From positions 1 through 32,678 of the IMG/VR virus record IMGVR_UViG_3300003886_000029: DNA of 32,678 bases; one strand, written 5' to 3'. This DNA is from a virus. The notes under the pieces are model-generated. The model was not told where the DNA came from. It saw only the letters and a program-made list of their open reading frames with translations, and searched no databases. This document shows, piece after piece, positions 24,648-32,058 of this stretch. Each line of letters starts with the position of its first letter. Within the stretch, counting starts at the first letter, position 1. The position numbers and the translations under genes are program-made.

Positions 24648-25082
24648 TTAACCGTCACTAAGTGATTCCCGTATGAATCTCCTTAGTTTATCGAATGCGA
24701 CTTGATAAGCCGCAGATGAGCCTTGACCGCCTCCAGAGATTCCGCCATGGGCAAGAACAATACTAGATTCGGACAAAGATGCCGCTGGAATGTCCGCAGC
24801 GTTGGCCACAATGACTCCGGGTTTGCCAATTAATACTGTTAATTCTGAGGCAGAGTTAGTGGCCAATGCACCCTCAGGCCATTGAGCCTCTCTCAATACA
24901 TCCATCACTTCTTGGATCGATCGATCCACTTGCATACGAAATTCGCCAGTATTAATATTATCACCAACTAAAATGGCGACTTCCTCAGCAACAGTAGCGA
25001 TAGCGAGGGTCATGTCAGCGACTGCAATGACAACTTCTGTTGCCACAACGTCACGACCTGTAACTGAAAATCTAGTACCCAC
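24648..25082 (-). CDS. Unknown protein following the major capsid gene
   Basis: The 144-residue product starts at GTG 25082, which has CAGGAG six bases upstream; the longer ATG reading (25124) would run through the terminator hairpin and is rejected. The middle is rich in Val, Ala, Ile and Glu (VVATEVVIAVADMTLAIATVAEEVAILVG) but too charged for a membrane helix. The C-terminus has GGISGGGQGSSAAYQVAFDKLRRF. Position after the capsid gene suggests a head decoration or head-tail protein; this is inference only. Confidence 0.7.
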   Translation of the reverse strand: MGTRFSVTGRDVVATEVVIAVADMTLAIATVAEEVAILVGDNINTGEFRMQVDRSIQEVMDVLREAQWPEGALATNSASELTVLIGKPGVIVANAADIPAASLSESSIVLAHGGISGGGQGSSAAYQVAFDKLRRFIRESLSDG

Positions 25083-25094
25083 TTGTCTCTCCTG

Positions 25095-25122
25095 AAAAAA
25101 GGGGTCCCCAAACGGGGACCCC
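25095..25122 (-). terminator. Rho-independent terminator after the major capsid gene
   Basis: On the minus strand GGGGTCCCC, loop GTTT, GGGGACCCC is followed by six T. It ends the capsid transcript 27 bases past its stop codon. Downstream genes would need read-through, so tail genes may be expressed at a lower level than capsid. Confidence 0.85.
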
Positions 25123-25148
25123 AACTCACACTTCGCCAGAAGTACGGG

Positions 25149-26033
25149 TTAAATCGTATCTTGCAGCTGTAGTTGAACGATATGCTCATCCTCGACCCGG
25201 ACTGCGCCAATGGTCATGAATGAGTAAATGCGCCATGCAAAGCTGATCGACGGATCTTCTGCGATACGTGACGTAATATCACGATCAATCATTAGACCAA
25301 TCGCTTTCTTCGTCAATGCAAAGCAATCAATATCAGTCCCCGGAGCAGTAGGATGATTGAGTCGTGTAGACACGATCCAAGTATATCCCATCCAGTTCTC
25401 GATATATCCGGCTGTGGTCAATGGCTTAACAGCATTGAAATCACCGGACGTCGCCTCAGTCAACTGCAGGAGCTTACGCGCCTGTACCGGACCAATGACC
25501 ATGCATTTCGGCTCATCGGGATCGATATCGTTGTCGAGGAATCGCTCAGTTACCTGAGTGATCTTGTCGTAATCGAGTGGCTGATCATAGGTATCGACAG
25601 CGGAACCGAAAACCTTCTGCGCGTCAGGGAAAGCATTAGCAACACCTAGCCCATCAAGCGCCGTGCCGGTCGCAGCAGCGATAATCTCATCATCAAAAGC
25701 CCGACGCATCGCATAGCCTTGCGACTGAGAGATGTTCGAGTTCGGATCGATGATCATTTGTACAATGTCCTCTTGCTCGGTTGAGTCACCGACATCATAC
25801 GTTACAGGAACTGAAACCCTACGACTCCACGGCCAATCTTGGACGGGGGTGGGTTGCAGACGAGTGGCTTTCACTTGCGCTTCCGCCGTGCCCAACCGTT
25901 CCCAGTTGTGCTCTTCGGAATTGACACCACGCTCTATGACTTTATCACGTAAACGGGATGGCATTTGCTGCGCAAGGTGCCGTAAAATGGATTCGTATGT
26001 ACTTACGAATACATTATCAACGGTATTGACCAT
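25149..26033 (-). CDS. Major capsid protein
   Basis: The 294-residue protein has AGGAG eight bases before its ATG. The pattern HLAQQMPSRLRDKVIERG, GVNSEEHNWERLG, SRRVSVPVTYDVGDSTEQED, then IDPNSNISQSQGYAMRRAFDDEIIAAATG is that of the podovirus HK97-fold capsid family. The C-terminal beta strands (ISFAWRIYSFMTIGAVRVED) are also typical. It follows the scaffold and the CxxCxxCC gene, has its own promoter (26188-26216) and its own terminator (25095-25122), so it can be transcribed as a separate high-level unit. Confidence 0.9.
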   Translation of the reverse strand: MVNTVDNVFVSTYESILRHLAQQMPSRLRDKVIERGVNSEEHNWERLGTAEAQVKATRLQPTPVQDWPWSRRVSVPVTYDVGDSTEQEDIVQMIIDPNSNISQSQGYAMRRAFDDEIIAAATGTALDGLGVANAFPDAQKVFGSAVDTYDQPLDYDKITQVTERFLDNDIDPDEPKCMVIGPVQARKLLQLTEATSGDFNAVKPLTTAGYIENWMGYTWIVSTRLNHPTAPGTDIDCFALTKKAIGLMIDRDITSRIAEDPSISFAWRIYSFMTIGAVRVEDEHIVQLQLQDTI

Positions 26034-26111
26034 TGGTATAGCTCCTACACAAAGTTAAAAGATAAGCGTTGCGCTTGGAGCTACCCGGATACCGGACCCT
26101 CAGCTTAGAAG

Positions 26112-26459
26112 TTACGTCTTCTCAACCGGAGGTGATAAAGGACCCAGAACTGAGCTACCCTTCATCGATCTCTGTGTTCGTGGGCTCATCATACCACACC
26201 CGAGAGTCTCTGTCAAGCCTCGCAAGCTTACCGTGTACTCTTGCCAGTTCGATTCAATTAACTTGCACCATTTCTCTTGTTCAGCAACAGGACGCTCGGG
26301 ATTGAGACGGCAGAAATCGGGGCGGTCGTCGTAAATTGAGCACAAATTATCGGGTGTGAGATTGATACAGGCCCCGTCACCCCGGTCCAATTCAGGGTGG
26401 TTGAGGCCTGCCATCTTACAGCAGGCCCCGCACGACCAACACTCAAATTTATCCGCCAC
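26112..26459 (-). CDS. CxxCxxCC (YkgJ-type) metal-cluster protein
   Basis: The 115-residue protein starts at GTG 26459, overlapping the scaffold stop by 11 bases. CWSCGACC (C7, C10, C13, C14) followed by C31, LC (C40), IYDDRPDFC (C50) and WC (C65) is the CxxCxxCC zinc/iron-chelating signature. Family members bind a metal cluster and have been linked to protein modification, but the phage role is not known to me. It is unusual between scaffold and capsid genes; modification of a virion protein is one idea. The capsid promoter lies inside its 3' half, so its C-terminal codons also carry regulatory sequence. Confidence 0.82.
   Translation of the reverse strand: MADKFECWSCGACCKMAGLNHPELDRGDGACINLTPDNLCSIYDDRPDFCRLNPERPVAEQEKWCKLIESNWQEYTVSLRGLTETLGCGMMSPRTQRSMKGSSVLGPLSPPVEKT
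26188..26216 (-). promoter_or_regulatory. Sigma70-type promoter for the major capsid gene
   Basis: On the minus strand: TTGACA (26216-26211), 17-base spacer, TATGAT (26193-26188), with TGG before the -10 (extended -10). The predicted start near 26180 gives a leader of about 145 bases to the capsid ATG. It shares GGCTTGACA and GTGGTAT with the promoter at 31895-31924. Confidence 0.75.
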
Positions 26460-27264
26460 CTGCTGCTGCAGCTTTCATCAGATCAACATATCGTTGCACA
26501 TATGCCTTGTGCTCTGGATGAGATGCGGTCCAATAAGGCCCGGTTCTATCCGCAATCATCTCAGCAGCACGAGCCTTCGCCTCAGCAGGCGCAACACGTG
26601 AACTATGTGGGTCTTTCTCAAAATTAATGCCCTCAGTACCGAGTTGCTTGCCAATATTGTAGAGCCACTTGGACGCTTCTGGAGGCAACTTGCCGTTCGC
26701 GGCCAATTCCAACATTTCCTTGGGTGCACCCGTGCCTTTCATCACAGAATCAATAAACTTAATGTTGTCCTCGTAGACAATGCCCCACTCCTGCTTCAAC
26801 TCACGTACAGCAGTTGAATGAGCCTCAGTCTGAGCATCCTCTCTTTTAGTAGTGAACTCAGATAATCCGCCCATAATGGCCGAATATTGACTCTTTGTCA
26901 AGCCCGCGCCATGGGCGAGATTAGCGAAATCGCCCATTTGCGTGGCATCAACACCCTCCGGATGATCATATCCAACAGCAGTATCCGGACGCCCCAACTT
27001 TGTAAAAAGAGCCGTCATTTGATCCGCGTTATCGACATCAGGAGTCGGGATCAGGCCCGGAACCTTGTCCATAAGCTTCGCATGGAATGCTTTGGTTGCA
27101 TCATCTCCCGCATCGGGACCCGGCACACGAATGGAATTGCCCATCGTAGCCTGAGCATCGACATAAGATTGACCAAGTGCCGCAACATCTTTTATATCTT
27201 TGAGGCTAGCGTGGTCTTTTAATTCTGCTGGAAGGTTATCCCTCCAATTCGGTTCTTCTGGCAT
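26449..27264 (-). CDS. Scaffolding protein
   Basis: The 271-residue protein is charged and helical, starting MPEEPNWRDNLPAELKDHAS, the LP-ELK-H-SLKD pattern seen at the start of many phage scaffolds. The next block, SYVDAQATMGNSIRVPGPDA, is also typical, and the C-terminus is a helical capsid-binding tail (HKAYVQRYVDLMKAAAAGGG). It lies between portal-proximal genes and the capsid gene, as expected. Its start overlaps the preceding gene by 29 bases. Confidence 0.85.
   Translation of the reverse strand: MPEEPNWRDNLPAELKDHASLKDIKDVAALGQSYVDAQATMGNSIRVPGPDAGDDATKAFHAKLMDKVPGLIPTPDVDNADQMTALFTKLGRPDTAVGYDHPEGVDATQMGDFANLAHGAGLTKSQYSAIMGGLSEFTTKREDAQTEAHSTAVRELKQEWGIVYEDNIKFIDSVMKGTGAPKEMLELAANGKLPPEASKWLYNIGKQLGTEGINFEKDPHSSRVAPAEAKARAAEMIADRTGPYWTASHPEHKAYVQRYVDLMKAAAAGGG
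26873..26901 (-). promoter_or_regulatory. Possible weaker sigma70-type promoter inside the scaffold gene
   Basis: On the minus strand: TTGACA (26901-26896), 17-base spacer, CATTAT (26878-26873). The -35 context GGGCTTGACA matches the stronger sites at 26188 and 31895, but the -10 is poor and lacks the TGG extension. Confidence 0.35.
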
Positions 27265-27481
27265 TGTCTTCGTACCTTATAAGTTGTTGTATGTAAATAA
27301 AAACGTCCCGTTTACCGACGTTGTAATTGGTTTCACCGTCGTTCTTCCCCAATAGACGATCGGGATTGCACTCGTCCTCTAAATCCTTAAGGACGAGTGC
27401 TCCCTCTGGCGAAGTGAATAACTTATGAAAGCGTCGCGCTTTCTTGACTACTTTTTCTGCCGATGATTTAAGTTCCGACAT
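27236..27481 (-). CDS. Bbp19-like small head-module protein
   Basis: The 81-residue protein has KKARRFHKLFTSPEGALVL (about 13-31), LEDECNP and a late NVGKRDVFIYIQQLI. This F--LF-s-eG--VL--L ... G-RdV---I pattern is that of the Bbp19 family, found in podovirus head gene clusters between portal and scaffold. Role unknown; its place suggests head assembly. Confidence 0.8.
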   Translation of the reverse strand: MSELKSSAEKVVKKARRFHKLFTSPEGALVLKDLEDECNPDRLLGKNDGETNYNVGKRDVFIYIQQLIRYEDNARRTELEG

Positions 27482-27483
27482 AA

Positions 27484-27606
27484 CTACCCCCTCTTTTTCT
27501 TCTTTTTCTTTTTGCGCTTCCCTTCGACAGCCCGATCAATCGCACCCCTACGATTTCTCACGGCATTGTGCTTTGGTCCTTTGATCTTCTTGGCTTTCTT
27601 GGACAT
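27484..27606 (-). CDS. Tiny Lys-rich protein between portal and Bbp19-like genes
   Basis: The 40-residue ORF has an ATG (27606) that overlaps the portal stop by one base (TAATG). The product, MSKKAKKIKGPKHNAVRNRRG to a KRKKKKKKKRG end, is strongly basic. It fills the only gap in the head cluster and ends three bases before the next ATG. The charge suggests binding to DNA or RNA, perhaps inside the head. Confidence 0.7.
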   Translation of the reverse strand: MSKKAKKIKGPKHNAVRNRRGAIDRAVEGKRKKKKKKKRG

Positions 27607-29270
27607 TACGCCACCTCTCTGTCATTGGGTACTGCAGTCAATGCAGCTTGCCCTTTGCCCATTGCCTCCATGCCTGCTCCAATCTCTTGATCTTGCGCAG
27701 CTTGTGCCATTTCTGCTTGTTGTTCTTCACGTTGCTTACGCTTAGCTTTAATATCGGCATTGGAACGCATAAGTTTCGCGGGTACTCCCTCCAACGAGCC
27801 AAGCTCTTTGGCGATAGCATCCCAATCCGGGATATCCAGAACATCAGGAGCAACTTCTCCCAACTCGGCAATACTGGCGACCCATCGGGTGACACCTTGA
27901 GCAATATCGGCTCTTTGCGCTCGTACAAGTGGTCCAGTGTAAATAATATCAAGTTCGCCGCTATTCTGGAACACGACATCGGGTGGCTCTCCCAATTGTC
28001 CGGCTCGGTATAAAATATTAAATGTCCGTTGGACGAGTGGGTCCAGATAATCCGATTGGAGACGTCCAAGTGTAGGTCCCAAGAGTCGTTGCATGAGTTC
28101 ATAGCGAGTTTGTACCTCAGTCGCCGTCATTGCTGGGGACTCTTTGAGCTCCAATTGATCAACAAAGAATATTGAGCGAATCGACTGTTTCAATTCTTCT
28201 CTTTGGAGCTGACTTACATCAAATCGAGCTTTCGATTCGTACGGCTCCATACTATCCATGGATCGTACAACAGTCATGCCAGCAGGTTCCAAGTCGAGGT
28301 CAGACAACAAGCCCCTTTCAGTAACTTTCGTCGGAGGATCGACCACCTTCTCTGTTGCTTTGAGGATTAGCTCCACAAGCGCATTGATGGTGAGGATATC
28401 CGGCAAGGCAATCATGGCTGGACCGTGGCCCCACATCGACTTGGAAGTTTTTCGCCAGCGAGGAATGAAAGCCGGATTTTCATAATACCCACCTTCCTCA
28501 CCCAATTCTGACCCATCCTTGTGTAAAATGTACTTCATTCCAAAGGGTCGTTCCTTGGGAGCAAGAACCTTGCTCACATCGGCATCCTTTTTGTCCCCGC
28601 GTGGAAAGATACACATAATCACGGGGTATCGCTTATCCATGCCTTGGGCAGTCTTGGACTGGTTTATAATGTCTTGCGGCACGTCTCCGGGTTTATCGCC
28701 AAATTTACTGACAATCTGAACAGGAGTCCACATGTGGCGGCGATAAGATCGGTGCGCCTGACCAGTATGGTCTTGTTCAAACCACATTTCCTCGACCGGC
28801 ACAGACTGGAAATTCAACTTTTGGAATTCCCCATTTTTCTCTTCAACTTCCTCGACTATCATCGAAGTGCCATAAGACACTAAATCGATATATGTCTCAT
28901 TGGCTTCAAGATTGAAATTCGAGTCTTGAAGCGCTTGAAAACACTTGGTCGCAGCATTCTCAAGCCATTGCTTGGCCGATCGGTTTTCGTTTAGTATGAT
29001 TTCACGATACCCCAATTCGAACCAACGAATAGCGGGAGAAGTAAGAGCGCCATGTATACTAGCAGCAAGAGTATTGCAAGCATCGACAGCAGTCGAGTCG
29101 AATATTTCACGGTTATCCCTCCATGTAACGGCATGCTCCGAAGTAATGTCTCGGAAAAAGTCGCCACGGAATGGGACCACTAAGTGATTTATGATTTCCC
29201 ACACATCTTCAACCGTCTTACGGGTGGAGACAAGGCTATCAAATCTACGTTTTATTTCGCTACCTTCCAT
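27606..29270 (-). CDS. Portal protein (head-tail connector family)
   Basis: The 554-residue protein matches the podovirus head-tail connector family: LVSTRKTVEDVWEIINHLVVP near residues 13-33, then REIFDSTAVDACNTLAASIHG (about 54-74) and LTSPAIRWFEL, which is highly typical. Twelve copies should form the DNA entry ring. The C-terminus is helical and Gln-rich (KRKQREEQQAEMAQAAQDQE), the expected barrel region. Its start overlaps the large terminase end by 11 bases. Confidence 0.92.
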   Translation of the reverse strand: MEGSEIKRRFDSLVSTRKTVEDVWEIINHLVVPFRGDFFRDITSEHAVTWRDNREIFDSTAVDACNTLAASIHGALTSPAIRWFELGYREIILNENRSAKQWLENAATKCFQALQDSNFNLEANETYIDLVSYGTSMIVEEVEEKNGEFQKLNFQSVPVEEMWFEQDHTGQAHRSYRRHMWTPVQIVSKFGDKPGDVPQDIINQSKTAQGMDKRYPVIMCIFPRGDKKDADVSKVLAPKERPFGMKYILHKDGSELGEEGGYYENPAFIPRWRKTSKSMWGHGPAMIALPDILTINALVELILKATEKVVDPPTKVTERGLLSDLDLEPAGMTVVRSMDSMEPYESKARFDVSQLQREELKQSIRSIFFVDQLELKESPAMTATEVQTRYELMQRLLGPTLGRLQSDYLDPLVQRTFNILYRAGQLGEPPDVVFQNSGELDIIYTGPLVRAQRADIAQGVTRWVASIAELGEVAPDVLDIPDWDAIAKELGSLEGVPAKLMRSNADIKAKRKQREEQQAEMAQAAQDQEIGAGMEAMGKGQAALTAVPNDREVA

Positions 29271-30675
29271 TTCTTAAAGTCCCATCGTCATTAAACATCC
29301 AAGGATACATATCATGTACCGATTGCTTCTGGCGATTGTTACGTGCGATGGCTGATTTTACTCCAAACTGCTCGGAAGCGTTATATCTTGCACCTCCAAG
29401 GTAATCCGTCCACCCAACAGAGAGATACCGCATAGCATCTGCGGGGTGACTTGCCCAATTGTGTAGGGGTTTATCCCTAAACATTTGTAAACGGTCATCA
29501 TACTCTCGTTGATAGGAATAGAGACCGTCAAGAAGTCTACCGATTTTTGATTCATTAAATTTGGCCGTCCTTATAAGGACTCGGGTTGCGTCAATCCCAT
29601 CTTGAACCGAGATTTTCGGTACAACGAAGAACGTAAACCCAAGCGCAGCGGCGAACTCCGTTCTTGTCTTTCCGGTCGTCCAATCATGGTTGTCAAGGTC
29701 GTGGGGTCCCCAATGCTCGTCGAAGTCATAAGGGAGACTCCTGATGTCTCTAATCCACTCATCAAGAGCTTTGTTCCGGTCTTCGAGGTAGTCGATGATA
29801 ATCGGTTTGCCATCGTCCCCGCGCTGCGTAATAATAATCGCTGTGGCATCTCTAAATCCTATATCCCACCATGATTGACATTGTTTGCCGGGATCGTGTG
29901 GGAAGTCCCCAATCCGGCCTTCTGACTCTGCAATACTGAGTTCGGACGTATAAAACGCTCCTTCCATACCCGCTTCAAAGCTGCAAAAATACTCCTGTAA
30001 AATCTTTTCCTCAGACATACCCTCAGCGCGTTCTTCCGCGATGATATCGGGACCAATGACATGGGTCCCATCTGGCCTAAAGGTGTCTTCGACGGTAAGC
30101 AGGCTACTGTACCAACGGTCATTGCCCTGAGCCATGTCATAAAGTTTTTTGCCGTGATTCTTGCCTCTAGGGGTATATATAAATAATGCCCACCCACCGT
30201 TTTCCGCCAGGATTGGACGAATGTAATCCCATGCCTTGGGATCGGCAACCGCGAATTCGGAAAATATGACTCCGACCGGATTTGTGCCAACGAGAGAATC
30301 GTAGTTGTCACTTCCTACCACCTGATAAATGGACCCATTCCTCATGCGAATTTGCATATCGGAATTGTTGATCGGGTTGGCTAGATCGCGCATTTCCTTG
30401 GGAAACGCTTGATCGATCATCTTGCGACCTTCTCTGTCGATCCCGTCCCATATTACCCTGCGTCCCTGTTTGAGCGTGGGTAGCATATGCCAGATGGTAC
30501 CAACACGCATTTGAGAAGCGACAGCAGACAATTGGAGGCAACAGCTATCCTTACCACACCTTCTGTGCCATACAACTGCAGCCCTCTTCCGCTCCAACCC
30601 GCCTTCGAACAGATATTGAAAGAGGGGCTGCTGATATTCACGCGCTGCCCATTCATTTGGAAGCTCCAGACCCAC
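29260..30675 (-). CDS. terL: Terminase large subunit
   Basis: The 471-residue packaging ATPase-nuclease starts at GTG 30675 with a weak ribosome site, eight bases after the previous stop. The Walker A loop is the variant WHRRCGKDS (36-44), Walker B is GVIFSE (135-140, E140 catalytic) and the coupling motif is TPRG (168-171). The nuclease domain shows WWDIG (D271), GPHDLD (D326) and HPADAMRY (D413) as metal ligands. It should cut concatemers and drive DNA into the head with the small subunit encoded upstream. Confidence 0.92.
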   Translation of the reverse strand: MGLELPNEWAAREYQQPLFQYLFEGGLERKRAAVVWHRRCGKDSCCLQLSAVASQMRVGTIWHMLPTLKQGRRVIWDGIDREGRKMIDQAFPKEMRDLANPINNSDMQIRMRNGSIYQVVGSDNYDSLVGTNPVGVIFSEFAVADPKAWDYIRPILAENGGWALFIYTPRGKNHGKKLYDMAQGNDRWYSSLLTVEDTFRPDGTHVIGPDIIAEERAEGMSEEKILQEYFCSFEAGMEGAFYTSELSIAESEGRIGDFPHDPGKQCQSWWDIGFRDATAIIITQRGDDGKPIIIDYLEDRNKALDEWIRDIRSLPYDFDEHWGPHDLDNHDWTTGKTRTEFAAALGFTFFVVPKISVQDGIDATRVLIRTAKFNESKIGRLLDGLYSYQREYDDRLQMFRDKPLHNWASHPADAMRYLSVGWTDYLGGARYNASEQFGVKSAIARNNRQKQSVHDMYPWMFNDDGTLRNGR

Positions 30676-30682
30676 TTATGAT

Positions 30683-30898
30683 CTAATCTTCGGAATCGTG
30701 AACAGGCAACTTACGTTCAGCACGCCGAGCCGCCTTTCGTGCTATCCTTGCTTGAGCGTCCGGGATTTCATCGGATACGGACTCTTCATCAGTGGCGGCA
30801 TCGGTTGACTGTTCAGTCTCTCCCGCGCCAGCATTATCTTCTGTGTCAGTGTTTGCACCCGCAATTTCCTCTACATCAGTTTCAGTTTCATTCGACAT
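30683..30898 (-). CDS. Small acidic protein between terminase subunits
   Basis: The 71-residue product starts at ATG 30898 with GGGAG upstream; a TTG six bases earlier is less likely. The N-terminal 50 residues are almost all Glu, Asp, Thr, Ala and Gly (MSNETETDVEEIAGANTDT), and the C-terminus is basic and helical (ARIARKAARRAERK). It overlaps the small terminase end by 11 bases. The shape suggests a flexible adaptor or DNA mimic; no family recognised. Confidence 0.7.
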   Translation of the reverse strand: MSNETETDVEEIAGANTDTEDNAGAGETEQSTDAATDEESVSDEIPDAQARIARKAARRAERKLPVHDSED

Positions 30899-31400
30899 TT
30901 TCAACTTCTCCCTCGATGGTTATACCCATCGCTTCGTGATTAATATTAATTGTGAGACCGCCCTTAACAACTTCGGCGGCAGTGAACCCACTGTGTTTGG
31001 CCATCAAATCAATAGCCTTGCCATATGCAGCCATATTAGTGACCTTACCGATCACCTGACGACCATCTCTGTCCAATGCTTGGACATCTACCTCACCCTT
31101 GGCCATAGGCAAAAAACCATGGATCAATTCATACTGAACCATGTCTCGGGTGATTAGAGAATCTTGAGCAAGTTCCTCAGATAACAAACGAATATACCGA
31201 GCAACAACGGGCTTACGAAGCAATCGCCTGCCCCGACCCACTGAAATTGAGACTTCATTTGACGCATTCGCAATATTATAGTCAGAGAGATAATGATAGC
31301 AAAACAGGCGCTCTTGTGGTTCAAGTTCCTGTTCTACGGATTCCCTCTCGCTTAGCTGCTGCGACGATCCTTCCGTCAATGCGAGTTCTTGCTCTGGCAA
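30888..31400 (-). CDS. terS: Terminase small subunit
   Basis: The 170-residue protein has the expected DNA-recognition helix region: ERLFCYHYLSDYNIANASNE (about 30-49), then GRGRRLLRKPVVARYIRLL, as in small terminases, where a short N-terminal helix bundle reads the packaging site. The start is TTG 31400, with AAGGA only two bases before it, so the exact start is uncertain; no other in-frame ATG or GTG precedes the domain. It lies two genes upstream of terL. Confidence 0.82.
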   Translation of the reverse strand: MPEQELALTEGSSQQLSERESVEQELEPQERLFCYHYLSDYNIANASNEVSISVGRGRRLLRKPVVARYIRLLSEELAQDSLITRDMVQYELIHGFLPMAKGEVDVQALDRDGRQVIGKVTNMAAYGKAIDLMAKHSGFTAAEVVKGGLTININHEAMGITIEGEVENVE

Positions 31401-31509
31401 TTTCCTTCAACCTTTGGTCAAGTATGAAAGTCCGTTCCTCAATCCCGAGAGGCTTTGCTGCTTCCTCCGTTGTAAGGGGAGGGAGATCTCTGAACATACT
31501 TTCACGCAT
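31321..31509 (-). CDS. Small overlapping ORF before the small terminase
   Basis: The 62-residue reading starts at ATG 31509, two bases beyond the stop of the Acb2-like gene, and runs 80 bases into the small terminase gene. The product (MRESMFRDLPPLTTEEAAKP, then QRLKEIARARTRIDGRIVAAAKREG) is helical and protein-like. Without it, about 110 bases before terS would be empty, rare in this packed block. It has no strong ribosome site, so coupling would be needed. No family recognised. Confidence 0.5.
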   Translation of the reverse strand: MRESMFRDLPPLTTEEAAKPLGIEERTFILDQRLKEIARARTRIDGRIVAAAKREGIRRTGT

Positions 31510-31510
31510 T

Positions 31511-31861
31511 TCATTTGTCCGATGTTCCTTCAACGCCCCTGTTTTGCCGATCCCGAGTGCGATGATTAAGCCAATGAAGGGCTTCTTCAATTTTCGTGAT
31601 CGCTAAAGCATTTTCACGACAACCATATTTGCCCTTCTGGAAAGATTGCAACCTATCAAGAACCACCAATAATAAGTCCTCCTGATGACAACCATTGACC
31701 CCACTTTCCTGAATGGGGCCGTTTTGAAATTCAATATGGGCAAAGAGAGCACCATCTTCACCACCACAGATATTATAGAGATGATTAGCGCCCCCGGCTC
31801 CGGGTTCATCCAGTACTCTTACCTCTGTGAATCTGTGTTCTCCAAGCTGTATTGTTCTCAT
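31511..31861 (-). CDS. Acb2/Tad1 hairpin-domain protein, candidate anti-CBASS sponge
   Basis: The 116-residue product starts at ATG 31861, with GGAG seven bases upstream; the longer reading to 31924 lacks a ribosome site and covers the promoter. Residues about 41-113 match the small helical hairpin domain shared by Acb2 and Tad1: IEFQNGPIQESGVNG (43-57), LLVVLDRLQSFQKG, CRENALAITKIEEALHWL, then RTRDRQNRGVEGT (101-113). Acb2 proteins bind cyclic oligonucleotides and so block CBASS immunity. The N-terminal 40 residues (MRTIQLGEHRFTEVRVLDEP) are an added domain of unknown role. It is the first gene of the leftward block, about 27 bases after its promoter. Sponge activity is inferred from family only. 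Confidence 0.8.
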   Translation of the reverse strand: MRTIQLGEHRFTEVRVLDEPGAGGANHLYNICGGEDGALFAHIEFQNGPIQESGVNGCHQEDLLLVVLDRLQSFQKGKYGCRENALAITKIEEALHWLNHRTRDRQNRGVEGTSDK

Positions 31862-31894
31862 TGCACTACTCCAGTTCTGGCGAATGTAGTGGAC

Positions 31895-31924
31895 AGTATA
31901 CCACGAACCACCACTCTGTGTCAA
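31895..31924 (-). promoter_or_regulatory. Strong sigma70-type promoter of the leftward block
   Basis: On the minus strand: TTGACA (31924-31919), 18-base spacer, TATACT (31900-31895), preceded by TGG (extended -10). The expected start near 31888 gives a leader of under 30 bases to the Acb2-like gene. The GTATAC at the -10 is itself a palindrome, so weak rightward activity is possible. Confidence 0.8.
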
Positions 31925-31971
31925 GCCCTACAACCCCCCACGCGAACGCATACAGTAGAAAGGAATCGACA

Positions 31972-32058
31972 ATGGCGCCAGAAAACAATGGCTCTGAGAA
32001 AGGAGAGATGGTCCCAAAATTCATGCATCAATGGCGAGGGAAAGAGATTGGCCGATAA
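31972..32058 (+). CDS. Possible tiny rightward gene in the control region
   Basis: The 28-residue ORF starts at ATG 31972, with AAAGGA seven bases upstream, and encodes MAPENNGSEKGEMVPKF then HQWRGKEIGR. It points away from the leftward promoter. The ribosome site is good, but the product is too short for any family call and no convincing rightward promoter was found. Confidence 0.4.
   Translation: MAPENNGSEKGEMVPKFMHQWRGKEIGR

Noticed and set aside
25083-25124. ATG start for the post-capsid protein
   Set aside because: The same artefact: it reads through a terminator hairpin, while GTG 25082 has CAGGAG at proper distance.
31862-31924. Extended N-terminus of the Acb2-like protein
   Set aside because: The 21 extra residues would be encoded by the promoter and predicted leader, and the start at 31861 has a proper ribosome site.
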